From Acidimicrobiales bacterium (GTDB taxonomy: Bacteria > Actinomycetota > Acidimicrobiia > Acidimicrobiales > JAKAVM01), in contig DAIDHF010000009.1 of assembly GCA_027452005.1 (NCBI GenBank), forward strand, positions 1-60,160: DNA of 60,160 nt, written 5' to 3'. The stretch's first letter is position 1. Every line of letters begins with the position of its first letter. The notes below the pieces were generated by a model. It ran no database searches. It had not been told where the DNA came from and worked only from the letters and a program-made list of their open reading frames with translations. This document shows, one piece after another, positions 1 through 9,504 of the stretch. The translations under genes and the position numbers were made by a program.

Positions 1-252
1 TCAACCGGGTTAGCCGATGAGTTCCTAGAGCAAGCTTTGGATGCGCCACAAGACCTTGAGGACCCAGGGAAGGCCGGACCCGAGAGAGAGACAACCGACA
101 ATCGTGATCTAGGCGGAACTTCGGTTAGCTCAGCTGAGCCACAGGAAGATGGGGCATCCGTGCCTGCTATGGCCTCAGTTGTGTTGGGATCAAGCGAAGA
201 GCAGTTCGATTCCAATGAGGTCCCATTGTCGGTCGGGCAAGACGAGAACTAG
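1..252 (+). CDS. rpsB: Probable 30S ribosomal protein S2, C-terminal tail (partial)
   Basis: An open frame enters from the left edge and stops at TAG 250-252, 20 bases before tsf. The visible 83 residues begin STGLADEFLEQAL and continue as an acidic, low-complexity tail rich in E, D, S and G. No diagnostic S2 core motif is in the window. The call rests on the near-universal rpsB-tsf order and on the C-terminal extensions that many actinobacterial S2 proteins carry. S2 would sit on the 30S subunit near the mRNA exit region. An unrelated acidic protein is the alternative. Confidence 0.5.
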   Translation, partial: STGLADEFLEQALDAPQDLEDPGKAGPERETTDNRDLGGTSVSSAEPQEDGASVPAMASVVLGSSEEQFDSNEVPLSVGQDEN

Positions 253-272
253 AGAACTTTCAAGGAGAGACT

Positions 273-1067
273 TTGTCAAGTTTTACAGCAAAAGACGTTC
301 AGCAACTGCGTCAAAGCACCGGGGCCGGGATGATGGACGCAAAGAAGGCCTTAGAGGCCTGTGATGGAGATAGTGGAGAGGCGGCCAAGTGGCTCAGAGA
401 GCGTGGTCTTGCCGGGGCATCGAAACGCTCAGATCGGGAAAACTCCCAGGGGGCCGTGTCAATATGTAAGGTCGGAGACTCGGCCTCAATTGTTGAACTA
501 AAGTGCGAGACTGACTTTGTGGCCAAGTCTGACGGGTTTGTCAATCTGTGCGGGGAACTAGCCGAGGCGGTAGCCCGGTCAGGTGAGTCAGCAATTGAGT
601 CCATGAAAGACCTAGTTGACGACCTGAAGGTGACCCTGAAGGAAAATATCGAAGTAGGTAAGGTCGTGTATTTTCAGACCTCGGCGGGTAACTGCCTTGG
701 CGAGTACTTACACGTCCAAAACGAGCGTGGTGTCAATGCAGTATTGGTTGAACTCCAAGGTGACGTACCTGACAAGGCCCATGATGTGGCCCTTCACATT
801 GCCTTTGCTAGACCCGAGTACCTCTCCAGGCAAGACGTACCGGCCGAAATTGTTGATGAAGAGAGAAAGACACTTGAGACCCTGACCAGAAATGAGGGCA
901 AGCCCGAGGCTGCAATTGGAAAAATAGTCGAAGGTAGATTAAACGGTTTCTTCAAGGAGAGATGTCTGCTCGAACAGGCCTTCGTAAAAGACGAGAAGTC
1001 GACCGTTGGTGATAGCGTCAAACCGGCCTCAATAGTTCGGTTCTCTCAGGTGATTATAGGTACCTAA
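273..1067 (+). CDS. tsf: Elongation factor Ts
   Basis: EF-Ts is the cytoplasmic nucleotide-exchange factor that regenerates EF-Tu-GTP. The 264-residue product has the N-terminal UBA-like helix region with the signature [12 protein letters not shown] (about residues 16-27) and the core motif TDFVAKS (about 80-86) that contacts the EF-Tu nucleotide site. The C-terminal half contains [12 protein letters not shown], typical of the dimerisation subdomain. The start is TTG at 273, chosen because AAGGAG lies 5-10 bases upstream and because [12 protein letters not shown] matches the family N-terminus. Length is usual for the family. It lies between the probable rpsB tail and pyrH, with only 2 bases before the pyrH start, so it is almost certainly in one operon. 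Confidence 0.97.
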   Translation: MSSFTAKDVQQLRQSTGAGMMDAKKALEACDGDSGEAAKWLRERGLAGASKRSDRENSQGAVSICKVGDSASIVELKCETDFVAKSDGFVNLCGELAEAVARSGESAIESMKDLVDDLKVTLKENIEVGKVVYFQTSAGNCLGEYLHVQNERGVNAVLVELQGDVPDKAHDVALHIAFARPEYLSRQDVPAEIVDEERKTLETLTRNEGKPEAAIGKIVEGRLNGFFKERCLLEQAFVKDEKSTVGDSVKPASIVRFSQVIIGT

Positions 1068-1069
1068 CT

Positions 1070-1855
1070 TTGGGACCCTCAGAGGATTTCAGCCAAGACA
1101 ACGTTTCACGGGGTTCCGTGGATATATCTCATTTGAGTGGTGGTTGGAAGCGCGTGGTCCTAAAGATGTCCGGCGAGGCACTCGGAGGAACAGAGGCCGG
1201 GGAGACTATTTCCGGGGAAATCGTAGAACGCATTGCTGGCGAGTTGGTAAAGGCCAGAACCCTATATGGGCTTGAGATTTCCGTGATGGTTGGAGGCGGT
1301 AACATCTGGCGTGGGGCAACCGGGATGGGCGCTGGCTTAGACCGGGCCACGGCAGACTATATGGGGATGCTGGCCACGGTAATCAACGCCCTAGCCTTGC
1401 AGAATGCGATTGAACGACTCGGTCAGCCTACCAGGGTTCTTAGCGCAATTGAGATGGCCCAGATAGCTGAGCCCTATATTCGAAGGCGGGCCATCCGACA
1501 CTTAGAGAAAGGTCGTGTCGTAATCTTTGGTGCTGGCATGGGAAACCCGTATTTCACCACCGACACCTCGGCCGCTCTAAGAGCCGCCGAGATTGAGGCC
1601 CAGGTAGTTTTGAAGGGGACCCATTCAGGTGTAGATGGTGTTTACAGTGCTGATCCCAAAATGGTTCCAAATGCAGACAGATTTGACGAGATTAGTTTTG
1701 GTGAGGTTATAAAAAAGGATCTCAGGGCAATGGACATGACGGCAATTACGTTTTGCATGGACAACAAGCTTCCGATATTGGTGTTCGATGTTATGGAGCC
1801 CGGTAACATTCTCAAGGCCTTGTCGGGTGAGAAGATTGGCACCTTGATCCAATGA
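1070..1855 (+). CDS. pyrH: Uridylate kinase
   Basis: UMP kinase phosphorylates UMP to UDP with ATP and feeds all pyrimidine nucleotide synthesis. The amino-acid-kinase fold is shown by the phosphate-binding KMSGEALGG (about residues 32-40), GGGNIWRG (about 80-87) and the C-terminal [17 protein letters not shown] region. At 261 residues it is about 15-20 longer than usual at the N-terminus. The chosen TTG start at 1070 lies 2 bases after the tsf stop. A GTG at 1118 would give a 245-residue protein of standard length, so the true start is uncertain. The stop overlaps the frr start (ATGA). Confidence 0.96.
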   Translation: MGPSEDFSQDNVSRGSVDISHLSGGWKRVVLKMSGEALGGTEAGETISGEIVERIAGELVKARTLYGLEISVMVGGGNIWRGATGMGAGLDRATADYMGMLATVINALALQNAIERLGQPTRVLSAIEMAQIAEPYIRRRAIRHLEKGRVVIFGAGMGNPYFTTDTSAALRAAEIEAQVVLKGTHSGVDGVYSADPKMVPNADRFDEISFGEVIKKDLRAMDMTAITFCMDNKLPILVFDVMEPGNILKALSGEKIGTLIQ

Positions 1856-2424
1856 GTGACGATTCAATTATTGATCTAATCGTAGAAGAGGCCAAGGAAA
1901 AAATGGCCAAGGCCCTTTCGCACACCGAGGAGACCTTTGGGGAAATCAGAACGGGCCGGGCTTCTCCACAGCTGGTCTCCAAGATAAAGGTTGACTATTT
2001 CGGTTCAGAGGTTCCCATGCAGCAACTTGCCGGCTTCAGTGTTCCAGAGTCCCGGCTTCTTGTCATCACCCCCTACGACAAGGGATCCCTAGGGGCAATA
2101 GAGAAAGCAATTGAGAAGTCCCAACTCGGCATGACCCCGTCAAATGACGGGAACGTAATTCGACTGAATTTTCCCCAGCTAACCGAGGAGCGTCGCAAGG
2201 AACTAGTAAAGGTGGTCAAACAAAGAGCCGAGGATGGTCGGGTTGCTATTAGAAATTTAAGACGTTCGGTTAGGGCCCATCTGGAGGGGATGGAAAAAGG
2301 TGGCGAGATTTCCTCAGACGAACTAGACCGAGCAGAAAAAGTCTTGGAAAAACTTACACATGACTTTATCCAAGATGTAGATCGAGCACTTGGAAACAAA
2401 GAGAAGGAACTCTTGGAAGTATGA
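1852..2424 (+). CDS. frr: Ribosome recycling factor
   Basis: RRF works with EF-G to split post-termination ribosomes. The 190-residue product shows the diagnostic block [17 protein letters not shown] (about residues 35-51), followed by [22 protein letters not shown] and the helical [24 protein letters not shown] end, all collinear with the two-domain RRF fold. The length is normal. Its ATG overlaps the pyrH TGA and its own TGA overlaps the cdsA ATG, implying translational coupling through the operon. Confidence 0.97.
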   Translation: MSDDSIIDLIVEEAKEKMAKALSHTEETFGEIRTGRASPQLVSKIKVDYFGSEVPMQQLAGFSVPESRLLVITPYDKGSLGAIEKAIEKSQLGMTPSNDGNVIRLNFPQLTEERRKELVKVVKQRAEDGRVAIRNLRRSVRAHLEGMEKGGEISSDELDRAEKVLEKLTHDFIQDVDRALGNKEKELLEV

Positions 2425-4040
2425 GTGACCAGTTCAGTTTTGATGATCAGGTCGACCAAGACCCTTACGTTACCGAACAGATAAAGATTATCGGGGCCCA
2501 AGAAGCTTCAAAGCTTGTCAACGATGACATGACCGAGGTTACCCAAAATATCGACCCGTCCACCGACGATTTCGGGCTAGACGCACCAGAGGAGGCGATA
2601 GCCGAGCCGTCTCATGGGCTGCCGCACTGGACAGAGCCCCCCACCGGAGAGGTGCCCAAGGTATTTGCAGATACCCTCGGTGAGACACCAGAGTCTCAGT
2701 ATTCTTCAGGTCCGACCTGGGTGGGTCAAGAGAGTTCAAGGTCCGTAGATTTTGACCACAGCGAGCTACTTGACGAAACCCAGTTGGAGCTGGTTGAACG
2801 GCCACTATCAGATGAGGCCAACCTGTTCTCCTTTGAGGAGCTTGGAAGTTCTGACCCTTACTCCTATAGTGCCCCAGATGAGCGCCCCTCTAGCCGGTCC
2901 ATTGATGAAGGCTATGGGGACTCTCATATAGAAGATTTTGACGGCCTCGACCCGGCTGACGTGGAGGATGGTTCCGATAGTGCCCCAGGACGTCGAGATC
3001 AGACGTCTTATTGGAATAACCCGGCAAATGCAGGAACTCTTGAAGGGTCAGAGTCCGTTGATATTTCCGGGGCTCAGGACTTGGAGTTAGAAAGAAAGCA
3101 AGAAGAGCTGGGTCGCATTTTAGATGAAAAGAAGACCGTCAGGATTGGCTCTGGAATCGTGTCTGGATTCGACAAGTTGTCTCAAAGCGGAGTTGGCAAA
3201 AAAGTAGGATCCAAGATTGACTCGGGACGAAATCTCGGGGTTGCAATTGCAACTGGACTCGCCATTGGGGCGGTTATTGTAATCTTATTCCTGTTTGGTT
3301 CCGGGGCAGCCTTGGTCGTGGTCACCGTGGCGGTGACCCTGGCCGTGGCCGAGTACTTTGCTGCAATGAGGAAGGCCGGGTATCGGCCAGCAACGCTTTT
3401 GGGTCTGGTGGGAACCTTCACCTTGATGATCGCAGCTTACAACAAGGGTGAGCCTGCCGTAATTGTTATATTGGCCCTCATGACCGTGTTTACCCTGTTG
3501 TGGTACCTATGGGGAGTAACCGACTCTCGGCCAGCCTCTGGGGTGGCAGTAACCTTGCTTGGGTTTATGTGGATCAGCTTTTTGGGGTCGTTCTCGGCGT
3601 TGCTACTCGATCCTCAGATTCACCCAGAGCGACACGGCGTTGCCTTGTTGTTTGGGGCGATCGTGGCAACTGTTGGATACGACGTAGGTGGTTACCTTAT
3701 AGGTGGCAAGTTTGGTCGCCACAAGCTTTCGCCCCATGTGAGCCCCAACAAGACCTGGGAGGGCCTAATTGGAGGGGTGGTCAGTTCACTCGTGGTCTCG
3801 GTGGTCTTTTTGGCCCACCTACACCCGTGGTCAGAGGGCAGGGCGCTCCTACTCGGACTGGTCGTGTCGGTGGCTGCTCCCTTTGGCGACCTGTGTCAGT
3901 CCCTCATAAAGCGTGATATCGGGGTAAAGGACATGAGCGCCGCCATTCCCGGTCACGGGGGGGTACTTGACCGAATTGACGCCATGCTCTTTGTGATGCC
4001 AGCCGTCTACTTCTTGGCCAGGGTTCTCAACATCTCGTGA
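2421..4040 (+). CDS. cdsA: Phosphatidate cytidylyltransferase with long acidic N-terminal extension
   Basis: CdsA makes CDP-diacylglycerol from phosphatidate and CTP in the membrane. The C-terminal half (from about residue 272) has multiple hydrophobic helices and ends with the family signature SLIKRDIGVKDMSAAIPGHG followed by GVLDRIDAML, including the K-D and H-G-G-x-x-D-R-x-D residues. Residues 1-270 are a hydrophilic, strongly acidic, Ser/Pro-rich segment with no domain I recognise. It has no hydrophobic stretch and would be cytosolic. The family is usually about 270-300 residues, so the protein is nearly double length. No strong internal start is evident before the membrane domain, and the ATG overlaps the frr stop, so the extension is probably real. 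The dxr start overlaps its stop. Confidence 0.93.
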   Translation: MSDQFSFDDQVDQDPYVTEQIKIIGAQEASKLVNDDMTEVTQNIDPSTDDFGLDAPEEAIAEPSHGLPHWTEPPTGEVPKVFADTLGETPESQYSSGPTWVGQESSRSVDFDHSELLDETQLELVERPLSDEANLFSFEELGSSDPYSYSAPDERPSSRSIDEGYGDSHIEDFDGLDPADVEDGSDSAPGRRDQTSYWNNPANAGTLEGSESVDISGAQDLELERKQEELGRILDEKKTVRIGSGIVSGFDKLSQSGVGKKVGSKIDSGRNLGVAIATGLAIGAVIVILFLFGSGAALVVVTVAVTLAVAEYFAAMRKAGYRPATLLGLVGTFTLMIAAYNKGEPAVIVILALMTVFTLLWYLWGVTDSRPASGVAVTLLGFMWISFLGSFSALLLDPQIHPERHGVALLFGAIVATVGYDVGGYLIGGKFGRHKLSPHVSPNKTWEGLIGGVVSSLVVSVVFLAHLHPWSEGRALLLGLVVSVAAPFGDLCQSLIKRDIGVKDMSAAIPGHGGVLDRIDAMLFVMPAVYFLARVLNIS

Positions 4041-5203
4041 CCAGGTCGGTTAGTCTGGTGGGGTCAACCGGCTCTATTGGAACGCAAACCGTCCAAGTAC
4101 TTCAAAAGGCGCTTGAATTAGACCCAACCAGCTATGAGCTAGCTGCAATAGGAGCTCATAGTTCGGTGGACACTCTAGTCAACCAAGCCGGGGCATTACG
4201 CCCAAAAGTGGTCGCTTTGGCCGACGAGTCCCGGGCGAGAGAACTCGCCGAGCGTCTTCCCAAAGGAATTGAGATCCTTGTAGGTCAAGATTCACTAGCC
4301 GAGATTGCCCAACTCGCAGACATTGTAGTGAATGCGGTCGTTGGGTTTGCCGGACTTGCGGTAACGATCGGGGCTCTCCAGGCAGGCAAGACCCTGGCCT
4401 TGGCCAACAAGGAGTCACTTGTGGCCGGGGCGGCTGTTGTCAACCGGGTAAGGGAGTCTTATGGTGGGACCATTTTGCCGGTTGACTCAGAGCACTGTGC
4501 CATCCATCAATGTCTCAGGTCTTCCTCGGGATCTGGTGAGGTTGGGCGTTTAATCCTTACGGCCTCGGGGGGTCCTTTTAGGGAACTAACCGAAGACGAG
4601 CTTACTCGGGTAACCCTTGACGAAGCTCTCAACCACCCAACCTGGAAAATGGGTCCCAAGATAACCATAGACTCGTCAACACTGATGAATAAAGGTTTAG
4701 AGGTTATTGAGGCTCACGAGCTATTTGGTGTTTCCTATGACTCTATCGACGTGGTAATCCACCCTCAGTCGATTATCCACTCAATGGTGGAGTTTCGTGA
4801 CGGGTCGTTAGTGGCCCAACTGTCCAACCCAGACATGAGGCTTCCGATTGGATACTGTCTAGGATACCCACAGCGACTTTCCTGGCCCTATGGGAATATG
4901 AACCTAGCCGAGCTCGCCAGACTTGACTTCGAACTGCCTCGCCGAGACGTCTTTAGGTGTCTGGATCTTGCATACCAAGCAGGCAGGACCGGTGGATCGG
5001 CCCCTGCATGGCTAAACGCGGCCAACGAGGTGGCCGTGGAAGCCTTTCTGGGAGGGAAGATTGCTTGGACTGATATTGCCAGTTTAATTGCGTCCACTCT
5101 AGATGCCTTTAGTGAAGAAACACCGCGAGACGTTGGGGATATAATTAATGCCGACAGGACGGCCCGACTTATTGCCCGGGAAAACCTGACCAAGTTGGCC
5201 TAG
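4037..5203 (+). CDS. dxr: 1-deoxy-D-xylulose 5-phosphate reductoisomerase
   Basis: Dxr is the second enzyme of the MEP isoprenoid pathway and converts DXP to MEP with NADPH. The Rossmann motif GSTGSIGTQT is at about residues 8-17, the NADPH-binding ALANKESLVAGA at about 120-131, the metal-binding and catalytic DSEHCAIHQCL at about 149-159, and the flexible-loop region around HPTWKMGPKITIDSSTLMNK follows. Length (388) is standard. The GTG start overlaps the cdsA TGA. Another MEP gene, ispG, follows after rseP, and ispE is elsewhere in the window at 49.3 kb. Confidence 0.97.
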   Translation: MTRSVSLVGSTGSIGTQTVQVLQKALELDPTSYELAAIGAHSSVDTLVNQAGALRPKVVALADESRARELAERLPKGIEILVGQDSLAEIAQLADIVVNAVVGFAGLAVTIGALQAGKTLALANKESLVAGAAVVNRVRESYGGTILPVDSEHCAIHQCLRSSSGSGEVGRLILTASGGPFRELTEDELTRVTLDEALNHPTWKMGPKITIDSSTLMNKGLEVIEAHELFGVSYDSIDVVIHPQSIIHSMVEFRDGSLVAQLSNPDMRLPIGYCLGYPQRLSWPYGNMNLAELARLDFELPRRDVFRCLDLAYQAGRTGGSAPAWLNAANEVAVEAFLGGKIAWTDIASLIASTLDAFSEETPRDVGDIINADRTARLIARENLTKLA

Positions 5204-5246
5204 CCCGAGATCGTCTTGTCGTGTTAATTCGGAGGTATATGGTTGC

Positions 5247-6473
5247 ATGGATAACTCATTGGATATAACGCCCCCCACTATGGCTGGTCGTGATATAAAG
5301 CCGGTTGGTTTTATTGGACTTCTTGTCGCCGCCGTGTTGGGCGGGGTGATATCGGGCCACGGTTATCTCGTGCTTATCATCTTTTGCATAGCCTTGATGA
5401 TTGCCCTCCATGAGCTTGGCCACCTAGCTGTCGCAAAGGCGTCCGGGATGGCAGTAACCGAGTATTTTATTGGGTTTGGTCCCAAGTTGTGGTCTACAAG
5501 GATTGGTGAGACCGAGTATGGAATCAAAGCTATCCTAGCTGGCGGTTATGTAAAGATTCCGGGAATGACGACCATGGAGGAGCTACCACCCACACTAGAG
5601 CCTAGGGCCTACCGGAATGCTCCGACTTATAAGAGACTCGCCACGGTATCTGCTGGGTCATGCGTGCACTTTTTGATTGCCCTAGTTCTCCTTTGGAGCG
5701 CGTACGTGTTCTTTGGGGTCCCAAATAATAACCAGGTAAGTGTAGGTTCACTGAGCCCGGTTAGCCGGGGAGTAGATCCAGCCAAGACTGCTGGGCTTCG
5801 ACCGGGAGATATAATTGTAAAGATCAATAAGACCCCAACTAGTACCTACCAACAAGTCCAAGATGCCCTGAAGAATACAGCCGGTTCCAAGGTGGACTTT
5901 TTGGTGAGGAGAGAAGGCAGGTTGGAAAATATATTTGTCGTACCCGTCGAGAAAGATGGCGGAGGCAAGGTTGGAATTATCTTGTCGAATCCAAACGTTA
6001 CCTACAGTCCAATCAGTGCAGTACCTCGCACTATAAGTGAGGCAGCGACCTACCTGGGTACGTCGGTGACACACATTGGTTCAGCCCTGTCGGCTACCTG
6101 GGCGGCACTAGTGAATCCCTCGGTATCCTCCAATTCGACAACCAACGATCAGCGAGCGATGTCAATTGTTGGAGCAACCCGAGTAGCCACTGAGGCCGCC
6201 CAGGCAGGACCCGGACCACTAATCTTTATATTTGTAGCCCTAAACCTGTTTATTGGTCTCTTCAACATGTTGCCCCTTCCAATTCTTGACGGGGGTTACT
6301 TTGCGGTAGCAATTTACGAGCGAGTTAGATCAAGAAAGGGACAGGCGTACTATCACGCGGACAGTTCCAAACTGGTACCCCTGTTCTACGTCATGGCCAC
6401 ACTCTTTGTGTTACTCGGGGTAAGCTTGATCTACCTAGATATTGTCAAGCCGGTACAGCTTTCTTTCCGCTAG
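5247..6473 (+). CDS. rseP: RseP/Rip1-type M50 site-2 protease
   Basis: This is an intramembrane zinc metalloprotease that cleaves membrane-tethered anti-sigma factors or other transmembrane substrates. HELGH (residues 55-59) supplies the zinc ligands within the first helical region. A PDZ domain follows at about residues 165-255 (GLRPGDIIVKINKTP). The third zinc ligand lies in NMLPLPILDGGYF near residue 345. Four hydrophobic segments are apparent. Length (408) is typical of actinobacterial Rip1-like proteins. It sits between dxr and ispG, the conserved actinobacterial order. The gap from dxr is 43 bases and contains GGAGG upstream of the ATG. Confidence 0.95.
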   Translation: MDNSLDITPPTMAGRDIKPVGFIGLLVAAVLGGVISGHGYLVLIIFCIALMIALHELGHLAVAKASGMAVTEYFIGFGPKLWSTRIGETEYGIKAILAGGYVKIPGMTTMEELPPTLEPRAYRNAPTYKRLATVSAGSCVHFLIALVLLWSAYVFFGVPNNNQVSVGSLSPVSRGVDPAKTAGLRPGDIIVKINKTPTSTYQQVQDALKNTAGSKVDFLVRREGRLENIFVVPVEKDGGGKVGIILSNPNVTYSPISAVPRTISEAATYLGTSVTHIGSALSATWAALVNPSVSSNSTTNDQRAMSIVGATRVATEAAQAGPGPLIFIFVALNLFIGLFNMLPLPILDGGYFAVAIYERVRSRKGQAYYHADSSKLVPLFYVMATLFVLLGVSLIYLDIVKPVQLSFR

Positions 6474-6526
6474 CCAAATCGGGGCCTTGAGGCCACCGGC
6501 TTGTATTTGCGATAAGCTATGACCAG

Positions 6527-7753
6527 ATGGCTAACGACAAACCAGACCTGGCTCTGAGACGAAAAACCCGGCAGGTAATGGTCGGGTCGGTGCCGGTCGG
6601 AGGTGGTGCTCAGATCTCGGTTCAGTCGATGACTACTACCAAGACGGCCGACGTAGAGGGAACCCTAGCCCAGATATATGCCCTGTCAGCTCAGGGTGCC
6701 GACATCGTGAGGTGCACCTGTAACGAGCAGGCCGCAGCCGAAGGGCTCGCCCAAATTGTGCCCCGTTCTCCAGTCCCACTCGTGGCTGACGTTCATTTTC
6801 ATGTCGAGATGGCCTTGGCGGCACTAGATGCCGGGGTGGCCTGTCTGAGGCTAAACCCGGGCAACCTGCGAAAGCCCGAGGAGATAAAGCTGGTGGCTCA
6901 AGAGGCCAAAGATAGAGGGGTTCCGATTCGGATTGGCGTGAACGCTGGTTCCCTTCATCCGGACCTATACAAAAAGTATGGCCGGGCCACTCCAGAGGCC
7001 TTAGTTGAGTCGGCCAAGATGGAACTTGCCTACTTTCAAGAGGTCGACTTTGAGAACGTGAAGATCTCGGTAAAAGCATCTAGTGTTCCCCTGATGATTC
7101 AGGCATACCGGATGCTCTCTGAAGAGGTCGACTACCCGTTGCACTTGGGGGTCACCGAAGCCGGTCCTCCACCAGCTGGCATCATAAAGGCTACTGCCGG
7201 AATAGCCAGTCTGTTGACCCAGGGAATTGGTGACACGATTAGATACTCGCTGACCGCCGACCCCGTCGAGGAGGCCAAGGCCGGCAGGCAACTCCTAGAG
7301 GCCCTGGGGCTCAGGGAGCGAAAGAGCCTCGATCTGGTGGCCTGCCCGTCGTGTGGCCGGGCCGAGGTGGACGTTATTGGAGTGGCAAGCGCAGCGCAGA
7401 AAGCCTTAGAAGCCTTGAATCTACCTATTCAGGTTGCGGTTATGGGATGTGTAGTCAACGGACCCGGTGAGGCCCGTGAGGCAGACATCGGAATCGCGGC
7501 CGGGAAAAATAAGGGCCACCTCTTTATCAAGGGCAAGGTGGTGAGAGTCGTCCCCGAGGCCGACATGGTTCAAGAGTTGGTGGCTGAGGCCGAGAGGCTG
7601 GTAAAAGAGGGGGTGGCCGCTCGTCTGGCCGCTGCCGACTCAAATGCTGAAGCTGAAGCTGAAGCCGACCGCCAGGCGCTCCTTGAAGACAAGGGCCAAG
7701 ATGTCAACCGGGCCTCAGAGAAGATTGAGGCCATAAGGCGACGTATCTCGTGA
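6527..7753 (+). CDS. ispG: 4-hydroxy-3-methylbut-2-enyl diphosphate synthase
   Basis: IspG (GcpE) is the [4Fe-4S] enzyme that converts MEcPP to HMBPP late in the MEP pathway. The N-terminal TIM barrel shows VGSVPVGGGAQISVQSMT and VADVHFHVEMALAALDAG. The C-terminal cluster domain has Cys ligands in ACPSCGR and GCVVNGPGEAREADIG. After the usual end of the family (about residue 360) there is a roughly 45-residue tail with an Ala-Glu repeat encoded by tandem GCTGAA units at about 7646-7670. The tail is probably dispensable for catalysis. The start ATG lies 8 bases after a TAAGCT hexamer and has no clear Shine-Dalgarno sequence, so a leaderless start is possible. Confidence 0.96.
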   Translation: MANDKPDLALRRKTRQVMVGSVPVGGGAQISVQSMTTTKTADVEGTLAQIYALSAQGADIVRCTCNEQAAAEGLAQIVPRSPVPLVADVHFHVEMALAALDAGVACLRLNPGNLRKPEEIKLVAQEAKDRGVPIRIGVNAGSLHPDLYKKYGRATPEALVESAKMELAYFQEVDFENVKISVKASSVPLMIQAYRMLSEEVDYPLHLGVTEAGPPPAGIIKATAGIASLLTQGIGDTIRYSLTADPVEEAKAGRQLLEALGLRERKSLDLVACPSCGRAEVDVIGVASAAQKALEALNLPIQVAVMGCVVNGPGEAREADIGIAAGKNKGHLFIKGKVVRVVPEADMVQELVAEAERLVKEGVAARLAAADSNAEAEAEADRQALLEDKGQDVNRASEKIEAIRRRIS

Positions 7754-7768
7754 TCATAAACTGATCTA

Positions 7769-8500
7769 TTAGTCCTTGTTTCTCCTCTGGAGAGATATAA
7801 CGTATCGCCGTATAAGTTCCGCGTCCCGGGTTGACACTCCGGCAAATGAAACCCCGATCTCGGTGTGTTGACCGTGAAGCTTTTTCCAGGCAACCCATCC
7901 CTTGATCTTTACCGCCTGATCGTCGAGATTCAAGGTGGTCTGGAGCATGTCAGCAGACAGCACGCTTGAGGTGTCAACTACACACCTAGCGCCCCCTTCG
8001 GAGAGGTCAAGCATGGTAGCCGACAGTGAGTGGCTACCGGACTCAAGCTTGATCCCTCCCGGTCGTCTCACCCGGGGGAATCGGCGACGCTCGTGGACCA
8101 CCACGGGAGACGTTGGTTCAACTTTGATTGGCGAATTTGGTTCGCCAGGGGCGAGGATTTCGGCCCGCAACTCGTGGAGACCGGCCTGACTAGTCCAGGT
8201 TGCCATGGCGTGATTACCACTAGACGCATCTAGGTCGGCCGTGGCCGAGGACGGAGCTAACACGATATGCCCATTGAGCTTGTCGTGCTCACTTACGGTT
8301 GTCTTGAAGACCCCGCCGTCTTTAGGCAATACAATCACTATCTCGGTATTTACCGGGGGCCAGTCTGCCGGTCGGGCCTTCGAGCGCACCCTGGGCGGAT
8401 CTTTCCGGTCACCTACCTCAGCGTCGGAGGGTGAAAAACCTGGTTTAGAGCCAGCAAGGCCGACATCATTTTTTTCCTTGGAATCACGTCTGAAAATCAC
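7769..8500 (-). CDS. PilZ domain protein (first of three)
   Basis: A 243-residue soluble protein. The C-terminal PilZ domain (about residues 135-240) has both c-di-GMP-binding elements: the RxxxR motif in HERRRFPRVRR and the D/NxSxxG motif in DLSEGGARC. It ends in a strand pattern containing WVAWKKLHGQHTEIGVSF. The preceding 75 residues (PVNTEIVIVLPKDGG ... ATWTSQAGLHELRAEI) resemble the YcgR/PilZN-type N-terminal beta-barrel found ahead of many PilZ domains. It probably acts as a cytoplasmic c-di-GMP receptor. The target is unknown and no flagellar or pilus gene is nearby. The start is GTG. It converges on ispG with 15 bases between the stops. Confidence 0.88.
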   Translation of the reverse strand: MIFRRDSKEKNDVGLAGSKPGFSPSDAEVGDRKDPPRVRSKARPADWPPVNTEIVIVLPKDGGVFKTTVSEHDKLNGHIVLAPSSATADLDASSGNHAMATWTSQAGLHELRAEILAPGEPNSPIKVEPTSPVVVHERRRFPRVRRPGGIKLESGSHSLSATMLDLSEGGARCVVDTSSVLSADMLQTTLNLDDQAVKIKGWVAWKKLHGQHTEIGVSFAGVSTRDAELIRRYVISLQRRNKD

Positions 8501-8640
8501 TAGATAAGATTTTATATGTAACCATGAAATAGTGCTTGAGAAAGCGTGATTTATGCTTAGGGAGTTTGTTCGGCTATTTTCAACCAGATTCCCTAATCCG
8601 GGCTAATACCGATATTTAGGCCAATCTTTGACTTTAATGC

Positions 8641-9399
8641 TTACGCGATTTTAGCCAGGCAGTTTGAAATATGACTCTTGATGATCTCGTTGTCTTGTTT
8701 TCTGAGCTTGGCAAAGGTTACCCCGACCTCAACGTGACCACCGTGGTGTTTGCTCCAGGCAACTAGGCCCTTGAGATTTACAGGCTTTCCTGACAGGTTA
8801 ACCCGGGTCTGTAAATGCTCCCGGGTGAGCTTACCTGGAGTTATCGTGTCTACCAGACATCTCATTCCTCGTTCTGAGATATCGACTAGAACGCCCGGAA
8901 TCGAACCAGCTTCAACGGCCAGGTAGACATTTTGACGTGCTTTAGCCCGGTAGAAGTGACGACGCTCGGTTACTTCAACTTCAGCTATTGGTTCCAACCG
9001 CCAGATAGTAGGGCTCTTTTTGACATCGTCACTTAGGGAGATAAACACGGTCTCCAACCTGGCAATCCCATTAGGGAGCACCCAGGTCAGGATTATCTTG
9101 TCTCCCGACTCAACCACCAGGGCACCCTTTCCCTTCCCCCCGGGGGCTGATACCAAGATAAAGTCCCCTGAGGTGTCGTGATCTAGGATCTTTACTGGGA
9201 GGGGAAGCGACTCTTGACTCATGGCCATGTTTACTACCTGACCTATATCTGGCCAGTTATAGTATTTCGAGACCGACCTCATTCCACGAGCCACCATTGC
9301 CGAGCGAGCGCGCTGGGAGTAAATAGGTCCCTTGCTCGAACTCTTAGCTCTTTTGAGATTAGCTCTCGATCTTTTAGAAGAAACACCCCAGACTGACAT
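8641..9399 (-). CDS. PilZ domain protein (second of three)
   Basis: A 252-residue paralogue of its neighbours. An unusual basic N-terminus (residues 1-45, many K, R and S) precedes a YcgR-like N-terminal barrel (about 50-140). The PilZ domain follows at about 145-250 with RxxxR in TERRHFYRAKAR and DxSxxG in DISERGMRC. The C-terminal segment GLVAWSKHHGGHVEVGVTF is clearly homologous to that of the downstream PilZ protein. The basic N-terminus may contact DNA, RNA or membrane lipid, which is inference. A TATTAT hexamer lies 7 bases before the ATG and suggests a leaderless transcript. Confidence 0.86.
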   Translation of the reverse strand: MSVWGVSSKRSRANLKRAKSSSKGPIYSQRARSAMVARGMRSVSKYYNWPDIGQVVNMAMSQESLPLPVKILDHDTSGDFILVSAPGGKGKGALVVESGDKIILTWVLPNGIARLETVFISLSDDVKKSPTIWRLEPIAEVEVTERRHFYRAKARQNVYLAVEAGSIPGVLVDISERGMRCLVDTITPGKLTREHLQTRVNLSGKPVNLKGLVAWSKHHGGHVEVGVTFAKLRKQDNEIIKSHISNCLAKIA

Positions 9400-9406
9400 G
9401 ATAGAT

Positions 9407-9412
9407 ATAATA
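9407..9412 (-). promoter_or_regulatory. -10 element for leaderless PilZ gene
   Basis: TATTAT on the minus strand, 7 bases upstream of the ATG at 9399. This would place the transcription start at or next to the start codon. No clear -35 hexamer is visible. Confidence 0.5.
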
Positions 9413-9504
9413 CACGTAATGCAAACAAAAGTTATACAGAGTCTAAAATTGCAATCTAGCTGGGTTTATGAAGACTACAGAGAGCCAGATGACCCGCTGG
9501 TCAA

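Noticed and set aside
2539..2805. Antisense frame in the cdsA extension
   Set aside because: No start context and no family; the sense frame is continuous with CdsA.
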